From the NCBI GenBank assembly GCA_038255145.1, contig JBBSLP010000010.1, positions 1-64,000 on the forward strand: a stretch of DNA of 64,000 nucleotides. The letters are read 5' to 3'. The stretch comes from WHTX01 sp038255145 (GTDB taxonomy: Bacteria; Actinomycetota; Acidimicrobiia; Acidimicrobiales; CAIXPF01). Positions 15,851-25,017 of this stretch are shown here, one piece after another (position 1 is the first letter of the stretch; each line of letters begins with the position of its first letter). The position numbers were made by a program, and so were the translations under genes. The notes under the pieces were generated by a model, which ran no database searches, was not told the DNA's origin, and saw only the letters and a program-made list of their open reading frames with translations.

Positions 15851-16948
15851 ATGGCAACGGGTGAGACCTACGTTCTGCCCGACTACGGCGGGGCCTGTGT
15901 GTGCAACGTGGCGCCGGCGCTGCTCGACTGGGCCGACCGCCCGTCGTGGCTGCCGGTCGAGGCGTTGGCCGATCAGGTCGTGCTCCTGGTCCTCGACGGG
16001 TTGGGCTGGGACCAGCTCCAGGACCGCCTGGCCCTGGCCCCCTGCATCGGGGCCATGGTCGGGGGCCCCATCCTGACCATCGCCCCGTCGACCACGGCCG
16101 CCGCCCTGACCTCGATCACCACGGGCATGGCTCCGGGCGAGCACGGCATCGTCGGCTACCGCATCTGGGTCGAGCACGAGGTGCTCAACGTGTTGCGCTG
16201 GTCCACGCCCAAGGGCGACGCCCGTCGCCGCCTCGACCCCCGCCGCCTCCAACCCCAGGAGGCCTTCGGGGGCCAGCGCTCGCCGGTCGTCACCCGGGCC
16301 GAGTTCATCGACACCGGGTTCACCCATGCCCACCTGGCGGGGGTGCGCTTCAGCGGGTACCGGGTCACCTCGACCCTGGTCACCCAGGTCGTCGAGCTGG
16401 TCCAGGGGGGAGAGCCCTTCGTGTACGCGTACTACGAGGGCATCGACAAGGTGGCCCACGAGTACGGCCTGGGCCGCTACTACGACGCCGAGCTGCGCTC
16501 GGTGGACCGCCTGGTCTCCGACCTGCTCGAGCAGCTGCCCGCAGGCACGGCGCTGGTGGTCACCGCCGATCACGGCCAGCTGGAGACGGGCGAGGTCGTC
16601 GACCCCCACCCCAGCGTGCTGGCCCACACCGCGGCCCAGTCGGGCGAAGGTCGCTTCCGCTGGTTGCACGCCCGTCCCGGGCGCAGCGCCGCCCTGCTCG
16701 AGGCGGCCGTCGAGCACCACGGTCACCACGCCTGGGTGCGCAGCCGGGAAGAGGTCATCAAGGAGGGTTGGTACGGCCCCATCGTCACCGAGGCGGCCGC
16801 GTCGCGCCTGGGTGACGTCGTGCTCGCCGCCCAGGGCGACATCGCCTTCCACGACCCCGCTGACTCGGGCCCCTTCAACCTGATCGGACGGCACGGCTCG
16901 CTGACGTCGGCCGAGATGCGGGTGCCCCTGCTCGCCACCCGGGCCTGA
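15851..16948 (+). CDS. Alkaline phosphatase superfamily phosphodiesterase/pyrophosphatase
   Basis: Protein of about 365 aa with the type I phosphodiesterase/nucleotide pyrophosphatase fold. Metal and nucleophile positions are visible in order: L-D-G-L-G-W-D, A-P-S-T-T-A-A-A-L-T-S (Thr/Ser nucleophile), Y-E-G-I-D-K-V-A-H, A-D-H-G-Q-L and G-R-H-G-S-L. No signal peptide is seen, so it is likely cytoplasmic. The substrate is unknown. A GTG three codons upstream (15842) is an equally possible start. It is divergent from the Rrf2 gene with an 84-bp gap. Confidence 0.85.
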   Translation: MATGETYVLPDYGGACVCNVAPALLDWADRPSWLPVEALADQVVLLVLDGLGWDQLQDRLALAPCIGAMVGGPILTIAPSTTAAALTSITTGMAPGEHGIVGYRIWVEHEVLNVLRWSTPKGDARRRLDPRRLQPQEAFGGQRSPVVTRAEFIDTGFTHAHLAGVRFSGYRVTSTLVTQVVELVQGGEPFVYAYYEGIDKVAHEYGLGRYYDAELRSVDRLVSDLLEQLPAGTALVVTADHGQLETGEVVDPHPSVLAHTAAQSGEGRFRWLHARPGRSAALLEAAVEHHGHHAWVRSREEVIKEGWYGPIVTEAAASRLGDVVLAAQGDIAFHDPADSGPFNLIGRHGSLTSAEMRVPLLATRA

Positions 16949-17034
16949 CCGCCGAGGGCCGTCACCCCACCGGTTCGCCGTGATGCGGCACCGATCCGAC
17001 ACCTGGCCCTGCGGGCCGGGCACGCCGGGCCACG

Positions 17035-17040
17035 TAACAT
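17035..17040 (+). promoter_or_regulatory. -10 box of the proteasome activator gene
   Basis: TAACAT is followed six bases later by the GTG start, the spacing expected of a leaderless transcript. No ribosome binding site is present before this GTG. Confidence 0.5.
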
Positions 17041-17046
17041 GCCGCG

Positions 17047-17535
17047 GTGGCGAACGACGACGATGCCAACCCGGAGCGACCCGAGATCGTGGAGGCCGAG
17101 GCCGCCGCCGAGGGAGCCCGCACCGAGGTCATCGAGCAGCCGGCCAAGATCATGCGCATCGGCACCATGATCCGCTCCCTGCTCGAGGAGGCCCGCAACG
17201 CCGATCTCGACGAGGCCGGACGCGACCGCCTGCGGGCCATCTACGACACGTCGGTGCAGGAGCTGGCCTCGACGCTGTCACCCGACCTGCAGGACGAGCT
17301 CAATCGCCTGACCCACCCGTTCGCCCCCGGGTCCCAACCGAGCGGCTCCGAGCTGCGCATCGCCCAGGCCCAGCTCGTGGGGTGGCTCGAGGGCCTGTTC
17401 CAGGGCATCCAGGCCACCATGTTCGCCCAGCAGATGGCCGCCCGTCAGCAGCTCGAGTCCATGCGCCAGTTGCCCGGTGGCCAGGGCGGCGGCCAGCTGC
17501 TCGCCCCCGACGGCCGCCCCGGGACCTACCTGTGA
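17047..17535 (+). CDS. Bacterial proteasome activator Bpa/PafE (DUF2587)
   Basis: ATP-independent ring activator of the actinobacterial 20S proteasome. The 162-aa protein has the helical DUF2587 core (R-I-G-T-M-I-R-S-L-L-E-E-A-R to L-V-G-W-L-E-G-L-F-Q-G-I-Q, then F-A-Q-Q-M-A-A-R). It ends in G-T-Y-L, close to the G-Q-Y-L tail that opens the proteasome gate in Mycobacterium. This implies the organism carries a 20S proteasome elsewhere. Its stop overlaps the start of the universal stress protein (GTGA), hinting at stress-linked proteolysis. Confidence 0.9.
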   Translation: MANDDDANPERPEIVEAEAAAEGARTEVIEQPAKIMRIGTMIRSLLEEARNADLDEAGRDRLRAIYDTSVQELASTLSPDLQDELNRLTHPFAPGSQPSGSELRIAQAQLVGWLEGLFQGIQATMFAQQMAARQQLESMRQLPGGQGGGQLLAPDGRPGTYL

Positions 17536-18401
17536 GCGACGGCACCACCGACTCCAGCGACGACGCCGTGGCCGAGGTCATCCTCGTCCCCCTCGACGGC
17601 ACCGACCTGGCCGAGCGGGCGCTACCCGTGGCCCGGTGGGCCACCGCGGCCCTGGGGGCCCAGCTCGAGCTGTTGGCCGTGGCCGTGGACGACGACGAGG
17701 CCCGCACCTTCGTGGGCTACCTCGACGCCGTCGGCGGCCGCCTCGACCTGTCCCCGGCCGCCACCCACGTGCCCGTCGACCCCGACGCCGCCGAGACCAT
17801 CCGCCGCACGGCGGCGTCGTCGCCCGCCACCCTGGTGTGCCTGGCCAGCCACGGCTGGTCCCGCACCGGCGGGCCCTTGGGATCGGTGGCCACCGTGGTC
17901 GCCGCCGGCCTGGGCCGGCCCGTGCTCGTGGTCGGCCCCGACGCCGGCCCTGGCGCCCCTGGAGGGGCCGTGGTGGCCTGCGTCGACGGTGGTCCGGCCA
18001 GTGAGGCCGTGCTCGCCCCCGCCGCCGCCTGGGCCCGGGCCCTGGGGGCGCCGCTGCTGGTGGCCAACGTCTACGAGCCGGTGCCCGTGACCGAGGGCGG
18101 CAACTACCACCGACGCCACGGGCCCGAGGCCGACGCCGACGCCTACGTGGCCGAGGTGGCCGGTCGTGTCGACGCCCCCGGGGTCGACGTCAGCGGTGTG
18201 GCCGTGGCCGATCCCATCTCGCCGGTGGACGGCCTGCTGACCCTGCTGGCGGGTACGGCGGTCCAGATGCTGGTGGTGTCCACCCACGCCCGCACCGGCC
18301 TCTCGCGGCTGCTCCTGGGCAGCGAGGCGGCCCGCATCGTGCACCGGCTGCCCGTACCCGTGCTCACCGTGCCCCTGTCGCCCGGAGTTGCACCGCTGTA
18401 G
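17532..18401 (+). CDS. Tandem universal stress protein
   Basis: Cytoplasmic protein of 289 aa with two UspA domains (about 15-140 and 145-285). The second keeps an ATP-binding-like motif, V-S-T-H-A-R-T-G-L-S-R-L-L-L-G-S-E-A. The first has a shortened equivalent, A-S-H-G-W-S-R-T-G-G-P-L-G-S-V-A. The GTG start overlaps the bpa stop, so both are likely made from one mRNA. Function is stress-related in general; the ligand is not determinable. Confidence 0.9.
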   Translation: MSDGTTDSSDDAVAEVILVPLDGTDLAERALPVARWATAALGAQLELLAVAVDDDEARTFVGYLDAVGGRLDLSPAATHVPVDPDAAETIRRTAASSPATLVCLASHGWSRTGGPLGSVATVVAAGLGRPVLVVGPDAGPGAPGGAVVACVDGGPASEAVLAPAAAWARALGAPLLVANVYEPVPVTEGGNYHRRHGPEADADAYVAEVAGRVDAPGVDVSGVAVADPISPVDGLLTLLAGTAVQMLVVSTHARTGLSRLLLGSEAARIVHRLPVPVLTVPLSPGVAPL

Positions 18402-18438
18402 TTTGGGCTCCGCACGCTAGGCACCACGGGAGCGATCC

Positions 18439-21400
18439 ATGGCCGATTCCTTCGCTCACCTGCACGTCCACACCGAGTACTCCATGCTCGACGGGGCCGC
18501 CCGCATCGGCGCCCTCGTGGCCAAGGCCGCGGCCGACGGCCAGCCCGCCGTGGGCATCACCGACCACGGCAACATGTACGGCGTCCTCGACTTCTACGAC
18601 GCGTGCCGCAAGACGGGCATCAAGCCCATCGTGGGCATGGAGGCCTACATGGCCCACGAGTCGAGGCTCGAGCGACCGCCCCGCCGGGGCAAGGTCGACG
18701 ACTCGGGCGGCGACGTCGACGGTGGCCAGAAGCTCTACTACCACCTGACCCTGCTGGCCGAGAACGAGACCGGCTACAAGAACCTCATCCAGGTGGCGTC
18801 GCGCGCCTACCTCGAGGGCTACTACTACAAGCCCCGCCTGGACTGGGAGGTGCTGGCCGAGCACTCCAAGGGCCTCATCGCCACCACCGGGTGCCTGGGT
18901 GGCCACGTGCTGCAGTCGCTCATGCGCGGCGACATGGAGGGGGCGGTCACCAAGGCCGCCCGCCTGCAGGACATCTTCGGCAGGGACAACCTCTTCGTCG
19001 AGTTGCAGGACCACGGCATCCCCGAGCAGCACCGCACCAACCCCATGCTGCTGGAGATCGCCAAGCGCATCGGCGCTCCTCTGTTGGCCACCAACGACTC
19101 GCACTACACCGACCAGTCCGACTGCGAGGCCCACGACGCCCTGCTGTGCGTGCAGACCGGTGCCGTCATGTCGGATCCCGACCGCTTCAAGTTCAGTGGC
19201 GACCAGCACTACGTCAAGACGTCGGACGAGATGCGGTACCTGTTCCGCGAGCTGCCCGAGGCCTGCGACAGCACGTTGTGGATCGCCGAGCGCTGTGAGC
19301 TCGAGATCGCCTTCGGCAAGCCCCAGCTGCCCAACTTCCCCCTGCCCGAGGGCTTCGCCGACGACGCCGCCTACCTGCGCCACCTGACCATGGAAGGTGC
19401 CCGCATGCGGTGGGGGGCCAACATCCCCGACACCGTGATGGACCGCCTGGGCTACGAGCTCGAGGTCATCGGGAACATGGGGTTCAGCTCCTACTTCCTC
19501 ATCGTGTGGGACCTGATGAAGCACGCCCGCGACGTGAACATCCGGGTGGGCCCCGGGCGAGGTTCGGCCGCCGGTTGCGCGGTGGCCTACACGCTGCGCA
19601 TCACCGACCTCGACCCCATCAAGTACGACCTGCTGTTCGAGCGCTTCCTCAACCCGTCACGCGTGTCCATGCCCGACATCGACATGGACTTCGACTCCCG
19701 CTACCGGGACGAGATGATCCGCTACGCAGCCGAGCGCTACGGCCGTGACCGGGTGGCCCAGATCGTGACGTTCTCCCAGATCAAGGCCAGGGCCGCCGTG
19801 CGCGATGCCGCCCGGGTGCTGGGCTACCCGTACATCGTGGGCGACAAGATCGCCAAGTCCATGCCCCCGTTGGTGATGGGGCGCGACACCCCCCTCTACG
19901 CCTGCCTCGAGGAGCACGAGAAGTTCCGCGACGGCTACAAGATGGCCGCTGAGCTGCGGGGCATGTACGACAACGAACCCGACGTGAAGCGGGTGGTCGA
20001 CGTGGCCCGGGGCCTCGAGGGGCTGCGCCGCCAGGACGGCATCCACGCCGCCGCCGTGGTCATCACCCGGGACCCGCTGACCGACTACCTGCCCATCCAG
20101 CGCAAGCCCGAGGCGGGGAAGCCCGTCGAGGACGCCCCCGTCGTCACCCAGTACGAGATGCATGGCGTCGAGAACCTGGGCCTGCTCAAGATGGACTTCC
20201 TGGGGTTGCGCAACCTCGACGTCATCAGCGACACCCTCGCCCTCATCGAGCGGAGCCGGGGCATCACCGTCGACATCGACAACGTGCCCCTCGACGACCC
20301 CCCCACCTACGAGCTGCTGGGCCGGGGCGACACCATCGGGGTGTTCCAGCTCGAGTCGCCGCCCATGCGGGCCCTGCTGCGGGCCATGGCCCCCAACTGC
20401 TTCGAGGACGTGGCCGCCCTCATCGCCCTGTACCGACCGGGGCCGATGTCGGTGAACATGCACTACGACTACGCCGACCGCAAGAACAACCGGAAACCGG
20501 TCGAGTTCTTCCACCCCGATGCGGAAGAGGTGCTGGGCGACACCTACGGGTTGATGATCTACCAGGAGTCGATGATGCGCGTCGCCCAGCGCTTCGCCGG
20601 GTACTCGCTGGCCGAAGCGGACAACCTGCGCAAAGCGTGCGGCAAGAAGGTCCGCGAGCTGATGGCCAAGGAGCGTGGCGCCTTCGAGCGGGGCGTCATC
20701 GCCACCGGCTACGGCGACAAGCTCGGGCCCCAGCTGTTCGACGTCATCGAGAAGTTCGCCGACTACGCCTTCAACAAGTCACACAGCTTCGGGTACGGCC
20801 TGATCACCTACCAGACGGCCTTCCTCAAGGCGAACTACCCCGTCGAGTACCTGGCCTGCCTGCTGACCAGCGTCAAGACCAACCTGGACAAGGCCGGCGT
20901 CTACCTCAACGAGTGCCGCCAGCGGGGCATCACCGTCGAGGTGCCCGACGTCAACCGCTCCGAGTCCGACTTCATCCCCGCCGTGCCCCGGCCCCGGGCC
21001 GCCCCGCCGCCCCGCCACGACGGCTTCGCCGGCGGCTTCGACGACACGGCCGGCGGGATGGACGTCGACGAGGCCGCCGCCGCGGCCCTGCCCACCGACG
21101 CCACCTCCATCGTCTTCGGGCTCTCGGCCGTGCGCAACGTGGGTGAGGGCCTCGTCGAGCTGCTGGTGGCCGAGCGGGTGGCCAACGGGCCCTTCGCCGA
21201 CTTCTACGATCTGTGCGCCCGCGTCGACGAGAAGGTCCTCAACAAGCGCACCATCGAGTCCCTGATCAAGGCCGGCGCCTTCGACTCCTTCAACCACCCC
21301 CGCCAGGGTCTGCTCAGCGTCTACGAGCAGGTCATCGACAAGATGATGGAGAAGCGGCGCAAGGAGGCCGTGGGCCAGTTCGACCTGTTCAGCTCCATGG

Positions 21401-22098
21401 CCGAAGAGGTCTTCGTCCCCTTCGAGCGGGTGCCCATCCCCGACGTCGAGCTGGCCAAGCGCACCAAGCTGGCCTTCGAGAAGGAGATGTTGGGCCTCTA
21501 CGTCTCCGACCACCCCCTGATGGGGGCCGAGGCCTACCTGTCCCGCAAGACCGACTGCTCGTTGGCCGACCTGGCCGACAAGGAGGACGGCACCCGGGTC
21601 GTCGTCGGCGGCGTGGTCACCAACCTGGTGCGCAAGTGGACCAAGAAGGGCGACCTCATGGCCGTCTTCACCGTCGAGGACCTGGCCGACTCCATCGAGG
21701 TCATGGTGTTCCCCAAGACCATGGCGCTGTGGGGCCACCTGCTGACCGAGGAGACCAACGACCAGGTGGTGGTGCTCGAGGGCCGGGTCGACAAGCGTGA
21801 CGACCTGCCCAAGCTGATCGCCGGCTCCGTCGAGCTGGCCGACCTGTCCGCCGCGGTGTCCAAGCCCCCGCTGCGCCTGCGCCTGCCCCTGAACCGCTGC
21901 GACCAGGTGCTGGTGAACGAGCTGCAGGCCGCCATCGTGGCCCACCCCGGGGAGGCCGCTGTGTTCCTCCACCTCGACGGACCGGGGGGTGAGCGGGTGC
22001 TGCGACTGCCCGACAACTTCGCCGTGGAGACGTCCAACGGACTGGTCGGCGAGCTGCGGGCCCTGTTGGGTGCCGAGTCGGTCCTGTTGGCGGTGTGA
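18439..22098 (+). CDS. dnaE: DNA polymerase III alpha subunit DnaE
   Basis: Main replicative polymerase, 1219 aa. The N-terminal PHP domain starts H-L-H-V-H-T-E-Y-S. The polymerase core has G-P-G-R-G-S-A-A-G and the catalytic P-D-I-D-M-D-F (Asp413 and Asp415). G-V-F-Q-L-E-S, Y-R-P-G-P and N-K-S-H-S-F-G-Y follow, then helix-hairpin-helix and OB-fold regions near the C-terminus. A short Pro/Ala insert lies around residues 850-875. The ATG follows a GGGAGCG ribosome site. Length matches DnaE1 rather than the error-prone DnaE2. Confidence 0.97.
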   Translation: MADSFAHLHVHTEYSMLDGAARIGALVAKAAADGQPAVGITDHGNMYGVLDFYDACRKTGIKPIVGMEAYMAHESRLERPPRRGKVDDSGGDVDGGQKLYYHLTLLAENETGYKNLIQVASRAYLEGYYYKPRLDWEVLAEHSKGLIATTGCLGGHVLQSLMRGDMEGAVTKAARLQDIFGRDNLFVELQDHGIPEQHRTNPMLLEIAKRIGAPLLATNDSHYTDQSDCEAHDALLCVQTGAVMSDPDRFKFSGDQHYVKTSDEMRYLFRELPEACDSTLWIAERCELEIAFGKPQLPNFPLPEGFADDAAYLRHLTMEGARMRWGANIPDTVMDRLGYELEVIGNMGFSSYFLIVWDLMKHARDVNIRVGPGRGSAAGCAVAYTLRITDLDPIKYDLLFERFLNPSRVSMPDIDMDFDSRYRDEMIRYAAERYGRDRVAQIVTFSQIKARAAVRDAARVLGYPYIVGDKIAKSMPPLVMGRDTPLYACLEEHEKFRDGYKMAAELRGMYDNEPDVKRVVDVARGLEGLRRQDGIHAAAVVITRDPLTDYLPIQRKPEAGKPVEDAPVVTQYEMHGVENLGLLKMDFLGLRNLDVISDTLALIERSRGITVDIDNVPLDDPPTYELLGRGDTIGVFQLESPPMRALLRAMAPNCFEDVAALIALYRPGPMSVNMHYDYADRKNNRKPVEFFHPDAEEVLGDTYGLMIYQESMMRVAQRFAGYSLAEADNLRKACGKKVRELMAKERGAFERGVIATGYGDKLGPQLFDVIEKFADYAFNKSHSFGYGLITYQTAFLKANYPVEYLACLLTSVKTNLDKAGVYLNECRQRGITVEVPDVNRSESDFIPAVPRPRAAPPPRHDGFAGGFDDTAGGMDVDEAAAAALPTDATSIVFGLSAVRNVGEGLVELLVAERVANGPFADFYDLCARVDEKVLNKRTIESLIKAGAFDSFNHPRQGLLSVYEQVIDKMMEKRRKEAVGQFDLFSSMAEEVFVPFERVPIPDVELAKRTKLAFEKEMLGLYVSDHPLMGAEAYLSRKTDCSLADLADKEDGTRVVVGGVVTNLVRKWTKKGDLMAVFTVEDLADSIEVMVFPKTMALWGHLLTEETNDQVVVLEGRVDKRDDLPKLIAGSVELADLSAAVSKPPLRLRLPLNRCDQVLVNELQAAIVAHPGEAAVFLHLDGPGGERVLRLPDNFAVETSNGLVGELRALLGAESVLLAV

Positions 22099-22247
22099 CA
22101 GGATGGGTGGGGCAAGGACCAGGTCCGAGCGCTGGCACGGTCGGGTGGGTGGGGCCGCGGAGGCCGCAGCTTGCACGAACGTGCGTCCAGCGGGTGAACT
22201 AGAGCAGGTGGTGGTACGCCAGCGTGACGTTGGGGGCAGTAGCTGAC

Positions 22248-22922
22248 ATGGCGATCCACGTCGTGACCAAGGATTCTTCGGCGCTCAGTGATGCCGATCT
22301 CGTCGAGCTCGCAGACCTCTGCGAGGCCGTCGGGAACGGGTTCGAGCTGGGCGTCCTGTCGAAGGAACGTGAGGCCTGGGTGCTCGTCACCCTGGCTCGG
22401 ACCGATGACGCCCTCAGTGGCTTCTCGTTCTGCACGTTGGAACGCATCGGGGGCACCCCCTCGGTGCTCATCGGCTTGGCCGCGGTGGCCCGCGGCCCCG
22501 AGGGCCACGAGCTGCTGCACTCGCTGCTGCGTGACCAGTTGCGCCGGGCGGTGTTGGCCTTCCCCGACGAGGACGTGCTCATCGGCACCCGCGTCGGGAG
22601 TGCCGACGGCTTCGACGCCTACGCCCACCTGGCCGACGTCATCCCCCGTCCCGAGCACAAGGCGTCGGGCGAGGAGCGGGCCTGGGGCCGACGGCTGGCC
22701 AAGCGCTTCGGCATCGACAACGGCCGCTACGAGGACCGGGTGTTCGTGGTGCGGGGTGAGGGTGCCCCCTCGGGCGTGCTCGACTACCGGCGCCACGAAG
22801 GTGGCGACAGCCACGATCTCGGGGTGCTGGCCTTCTTCGAGCCCATCGATGAGGCCACGGGCGACGCCCTGGTCGTGTTCGGCTGGGCCATGGCCGAGTA
22901 CCTCGAGACCTTCCTGCCCTGA
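22248..22922 (+). CDS. Conserved hypothetical protein
   Basis: A 224-aa soluble acidic protein with no signal peptide or membrane segment. Codon use matches its neighbours, so it is a real gene. The region G-F-S-F-C-T-L-E-R-I-G-G-T-P-S-V-L-I-G-L-A-A-V followed by a long helix loosely resembles an acetyltransferase-like alpha/beta fold, but no catalytic motif can be named. ATG 22248 is chosen; GTG 22224 is possible. A GCACG-AA-CGTGC inverted repeat lies about 70 bp upstream. Confidence 0.65.
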   Translation: MAIHVVTKDSSALSDADLVELADLCEAVGNGFELGVLSKEREAWVLVTLARTDDALSGFSFCTLERIGGTPSVLIGLAAVARGPEGHELLHSLLRDQLRRAVLAFPDEDVLIGTRVGSADGFDAYAHLADVIPRPEHKASGEERAWGRRLAKRFGIDNGRYEDRVFVVRGEGAPSGVLDYRRHEGGDSHDLGVLAFFEPIDEATGDALVVFGWAMAEYLETFLP

Positions 22923-22955
22923 TCTCCGCTGATCTCCCCGTCGCTGGTGCTCCTC

Positions 22956-22961
22956 TAAGGT
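22956..22961 (+). promoter_or_regulatory. -10 box upstream of the SMP-30-like gene
   Basis: TAAGGT is followed seven bases later by GTG 22969, which opens an out-of-frame 124-codon ORF overlapping the gene. The probable message starts here and the gene proper is served by its own ribosome site 40 bases downstream. Confidence 0.4.
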
Positions 22962-23011
22962 TCCTCCGGTGGTGCCCCGTGGAGGGGTGCCGGGGATCGA
23001 GGGGGACAGCG

Positions 23012-23854
23012 ATGGCCGATCTGGAGGCAGTGGTCTGGGGTTACGGGCTCCTCGAGGGGCCGCGCTACGACGCGGCCACCGACAGCCTGTACTTCTCCGA
23101 CGTGCCCAACGGTGGCGTGTACCGCCTCGACGTCCAGGGCGGTGGGGTCGAGGTGGCCATCCCCAAGCGCAAGGGCGTGGGCGGCATCGCCCTGCACGAG
23201 CGGGGCGGCCTGGTCGTCGGCGGGCGCAACGTGTGCCACGTGCTCGACGGCCAGACCCGGGTGCTGTTCCAGCCAGCCAGCAACGGCCTCAACGACCTGT
23301 TCGCCGACTCGGCGGGCAACGTGGTCTTCGGGTCCCTGCGTGACGACCCCTTCGCCTTCGGGACCGAGCGCAAGGCCGGTGAGGGCTGGCGCATCACCGC
23401 CGAGGGCGAGGCCACCGAGCTCTACGGCGGGGTGCTGCTGTCCAACGGCATCGGCCTGTCGCCCGACGGCTCGGTCATCTACCACGCCGACACGGCCAGC
23501 AACGGCGTGTGGGCCCACGACTACCAGGTCGACGGGCCGGTGTCGGGCCGACGCCTGCAGATCCACGCCGATGACCTGCAGCCCGATGGGCTGGCCATCG
23601 ACGAGGACGGCGTGGTGTGGGTGGCCGACGTGTCCGGATCGCGGGCGGTGCGGGCCTTCGACCCCCAGGGCACCGAGGTGGCCCGCATCGACGTGCCCGC
23701 CAAGATGGTGACCAGCATCTGCTTCGGCGGGGCCGACCGGCGCGACGTCTACATCGTCACCGCCGACAACACGGCCGACCCGGATCGGGGCGGCACCGTG
23801 TTCCGCACCCGGGCCGACGTGGCCGGGACCGCCATCCCCAAGGCCACCATCTGA
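23012..23854 (+). CDS. SMP-30/gluconolactonase-like beta-propeller protein
   Basis: Protein of 280 aa with the six-bladed propeller pattern of the SGL family: L-E-G-P-R-Y-D near residue 12 (metal Glu), Y-F-S-D-V, N-G-L-N-D-L, L-S-N-G-I-G-L-S-P-D-G and L-Q-P-D-G-L-A-I-D. These Asn and Asp residues are the usual divalent-metal ligands, so lactone or ester hydrolysis is plausible. GAGGGGGACAG supports ATG 23012. The next gene begins at or near its stop. Confidence 0.83.
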   Translation: MADLEAVVWGYGLLEGPRYDAATDSLYFSDVPNGGVYRLDVQGGGVEVAIPKRKGVGGIALHERGGLVVGGRNVCHVLDGQTRVLFQPASNGLNDLFADSAGNVVFGSLRDDPFAFGTERKAGEGWRITAEGEATELYGGVLLSNGIGLSPDGSVIYHADTASNGVWAHDYQVDGPVSGRRLQIHADDLQPDGLAIDEDGVVWVADVSGSRAVRAFDPQGTEVARIDVPAKMVTSICFGGADRRDVYIVTADNTADPDRGGTVFRTRADVAGTAIPKATI

Positions 23855-23919
23855 GCCCCATCGGTGACGGCGGCCGGGCACAGGGCGGCAGCTTCGACCG
23901 CCTGGCCCGGTCACGCCGC

Positions 23920-24495
23920 ATGACCCGGGACTTCCTGACCGACGCGGTGCCGGCCGAGCTGGTCGACGGGCTGCTCGATGCCGCCCGCCGGGCCCCTTCC
24001 GCTGGCAACACGGCGTCGTTGGCCTTCCTCGTCCTCGACACCCCCGACGTCGTGGCCCGGTACTGGGACACCACCCTGGCCGTGGACAAGCGGGCCACGT
24101 TCCCCTGGCCCGGCCTGCTCGATGCCCCCGTGCTGGTGGTGCCCTGCGTGCGGCCGTCGGCCTACGTGGCCCGCTACGGCGAGACCGACAAGGCCCGCAC
24201 CGGGCTGGGCCAGGGGGTCGAGCGCTGGTCGGTTCCCTACTGGCACATCGACGGGGGCATGGGGGTGATGGCCCTGTTGCTGGGGGCCGAGGACGTGGGC
24301 CTCGGCGCCCTGTTCTTCGGCATCTTCGAGCACGAGCCCGCAGTGCGGGCCGCCTTCGGGGTGCCGGACGACTGGCAGCCCCTGGGCACCGTGGCCCTGG
24401 GCTGGCCCCGGTCCGACCAACGCCCCAGCCGCTCGGCCGGCCGCCCCCGCCCCCCGCTCGGCGACGTGGTCCACCGGGGGCGCTGGCCCGCCTGA
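23920..24495 (+). CDS. Nitroreductase family protein
   Basis: FMN-dependent oxidoreductase, 191 aa from ATG 23920, with the F-D-R-L..R-S-R-R-M-T-R-D-F entry, A-A-R-R-A-P-S-A-G-N and G-M-G-V-M-A-L-L-L-G-A motifs. The ATG start would cut off the conserved S-F-D-R-L-A-R-S-R-R segment that contacts FMN. An in-frame CTG at 23851 overlaps the previous stop as CTGA and would restore it (214 aa). Resembles the F420-linked subgroup of nitroreductases only weakly. Cotranscription with the SMP-30-like gene is likely. Confidence 0.85.
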   Translation: MTRDFLTDAVPAELVDGLLDAARRAPSAGNTASLAFLVLDTPDVVARYWDTTLAVDKRATFPWPGLLDAPVLVVPCVRPSAYVARYGETDKARTGLGQGVERWSVPYWHIDGGMGVMALLLGAEDVGLGALFFGIFEHEPAVRAAFGVPDDWQPLGTVALGWPRSDQRPSRSAGRPRPPLGDVVHRGRWPA

Positions 24496-24694
24496 ACCCG
24501 GGCGCCGTGCATGCACAGCAGCGGTGGAAGATCGTTCACGGTCGCCCCGATTGGTCAGGTCACCTCCGCTCGGGTGGATGGTCCTGTCCACGGGATCGGC
24601 CGAGCAGCGCGCCGAGCTCCGCGGCGGTGGCGGCCGCGAGCCCGGACTCGGCCCTGGTGCGGTCATCCATGGGGATCGGTGCCGAGGTAGGCCG

Positions 24695-24964
24695 TCACGC
24701 GACCTGAACGGCGTCCTTGAGTTCGGCCGGCACGGTCTGGGGGAAGGAGACGACGAGGTGCCGGTCCAGCGCGGTAGCGACGCGGGCGAGGGTGTCGAGT
24801 CGGTTGCGGGCGCCGCCGCCTTCTTCGAGCCGGGAGATCACCGACTGGGTGGTGCCCATCTTCTCGGCCAGCTGGCGCTGGCTGAGGCCGGCCTCGGTGC
24901 GCAGGTCGTAGATCAGCTGGCCGAGCGCCAGGTCCTGCTCGAATCCCTGCCCGCGTCTCGTCAT
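24695..24964 (-). CDS. XRE-family HTH protein, HigA-like
   Basis: Protein of 89 aa with a central helix-turn-helix (about residues 15-65): L-S-Q-R-Q-L-A-E-K-M then T-Q-S-V-I-S-R-L-E-E-G. Size and layout resemble HigA antitoxins. No toxin gene of the RelE/HigB size is adjacent; directly upstream and overlapping (TGATG) is a 17-codon ORF. It ends a minus-strand run DUF255-menE-micro-ORF-HTH. Confidence 0.85.
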   Translation of the reverse strand: MTRRGQGFEQDLALGQLIYDLRTEAGLSQRQLAEKMGTTQSVISRLEEGGGARNRLDTLARVATALDRHLVVSFPQTVPAELKDAVQVA

Positions 24965-25017
24965 CAGGCGCCCGGCGCCTGTTCTTGGTGTCGTCCCAGG
25001 AGGGAGTAGTTGGCCAT
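24964..25017 (-). CDS. 17-residue micro-ORF coupled to the HTH gene
   Basis: A short ORF encoding MANYSLLGRHQEQAPGA. AAGGAG lies six bases before its ATG, a better ribosome site than most genes here have, and its TGA overlaps the HTH ATG. It begins 29 bases after the menE stop. It could be a translational coupler or the remnant of a toxin gene. No family recognised. Confidence 0.4.
   Translation of the reverse strand: MANYSLLGRHQEQAPGA

Noticed and set aside
22969..23343. A 124-codon ORF starting seven bases after TAAGGT, overlapping the SMP-30-like gene out of frame.
   Set aside because: The product is Arg/Gly-rich like other off-frame translations of this genome, while the SMP-30 frame is conserved. 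Only the -10 box was kept.
24560..24670. A 36-codon minus-strand ORF after the HTH gene.
   Set aside because: No ribosome site, -10 box or motif. Mentioned with the HTH locus but too weak to list as a gene.
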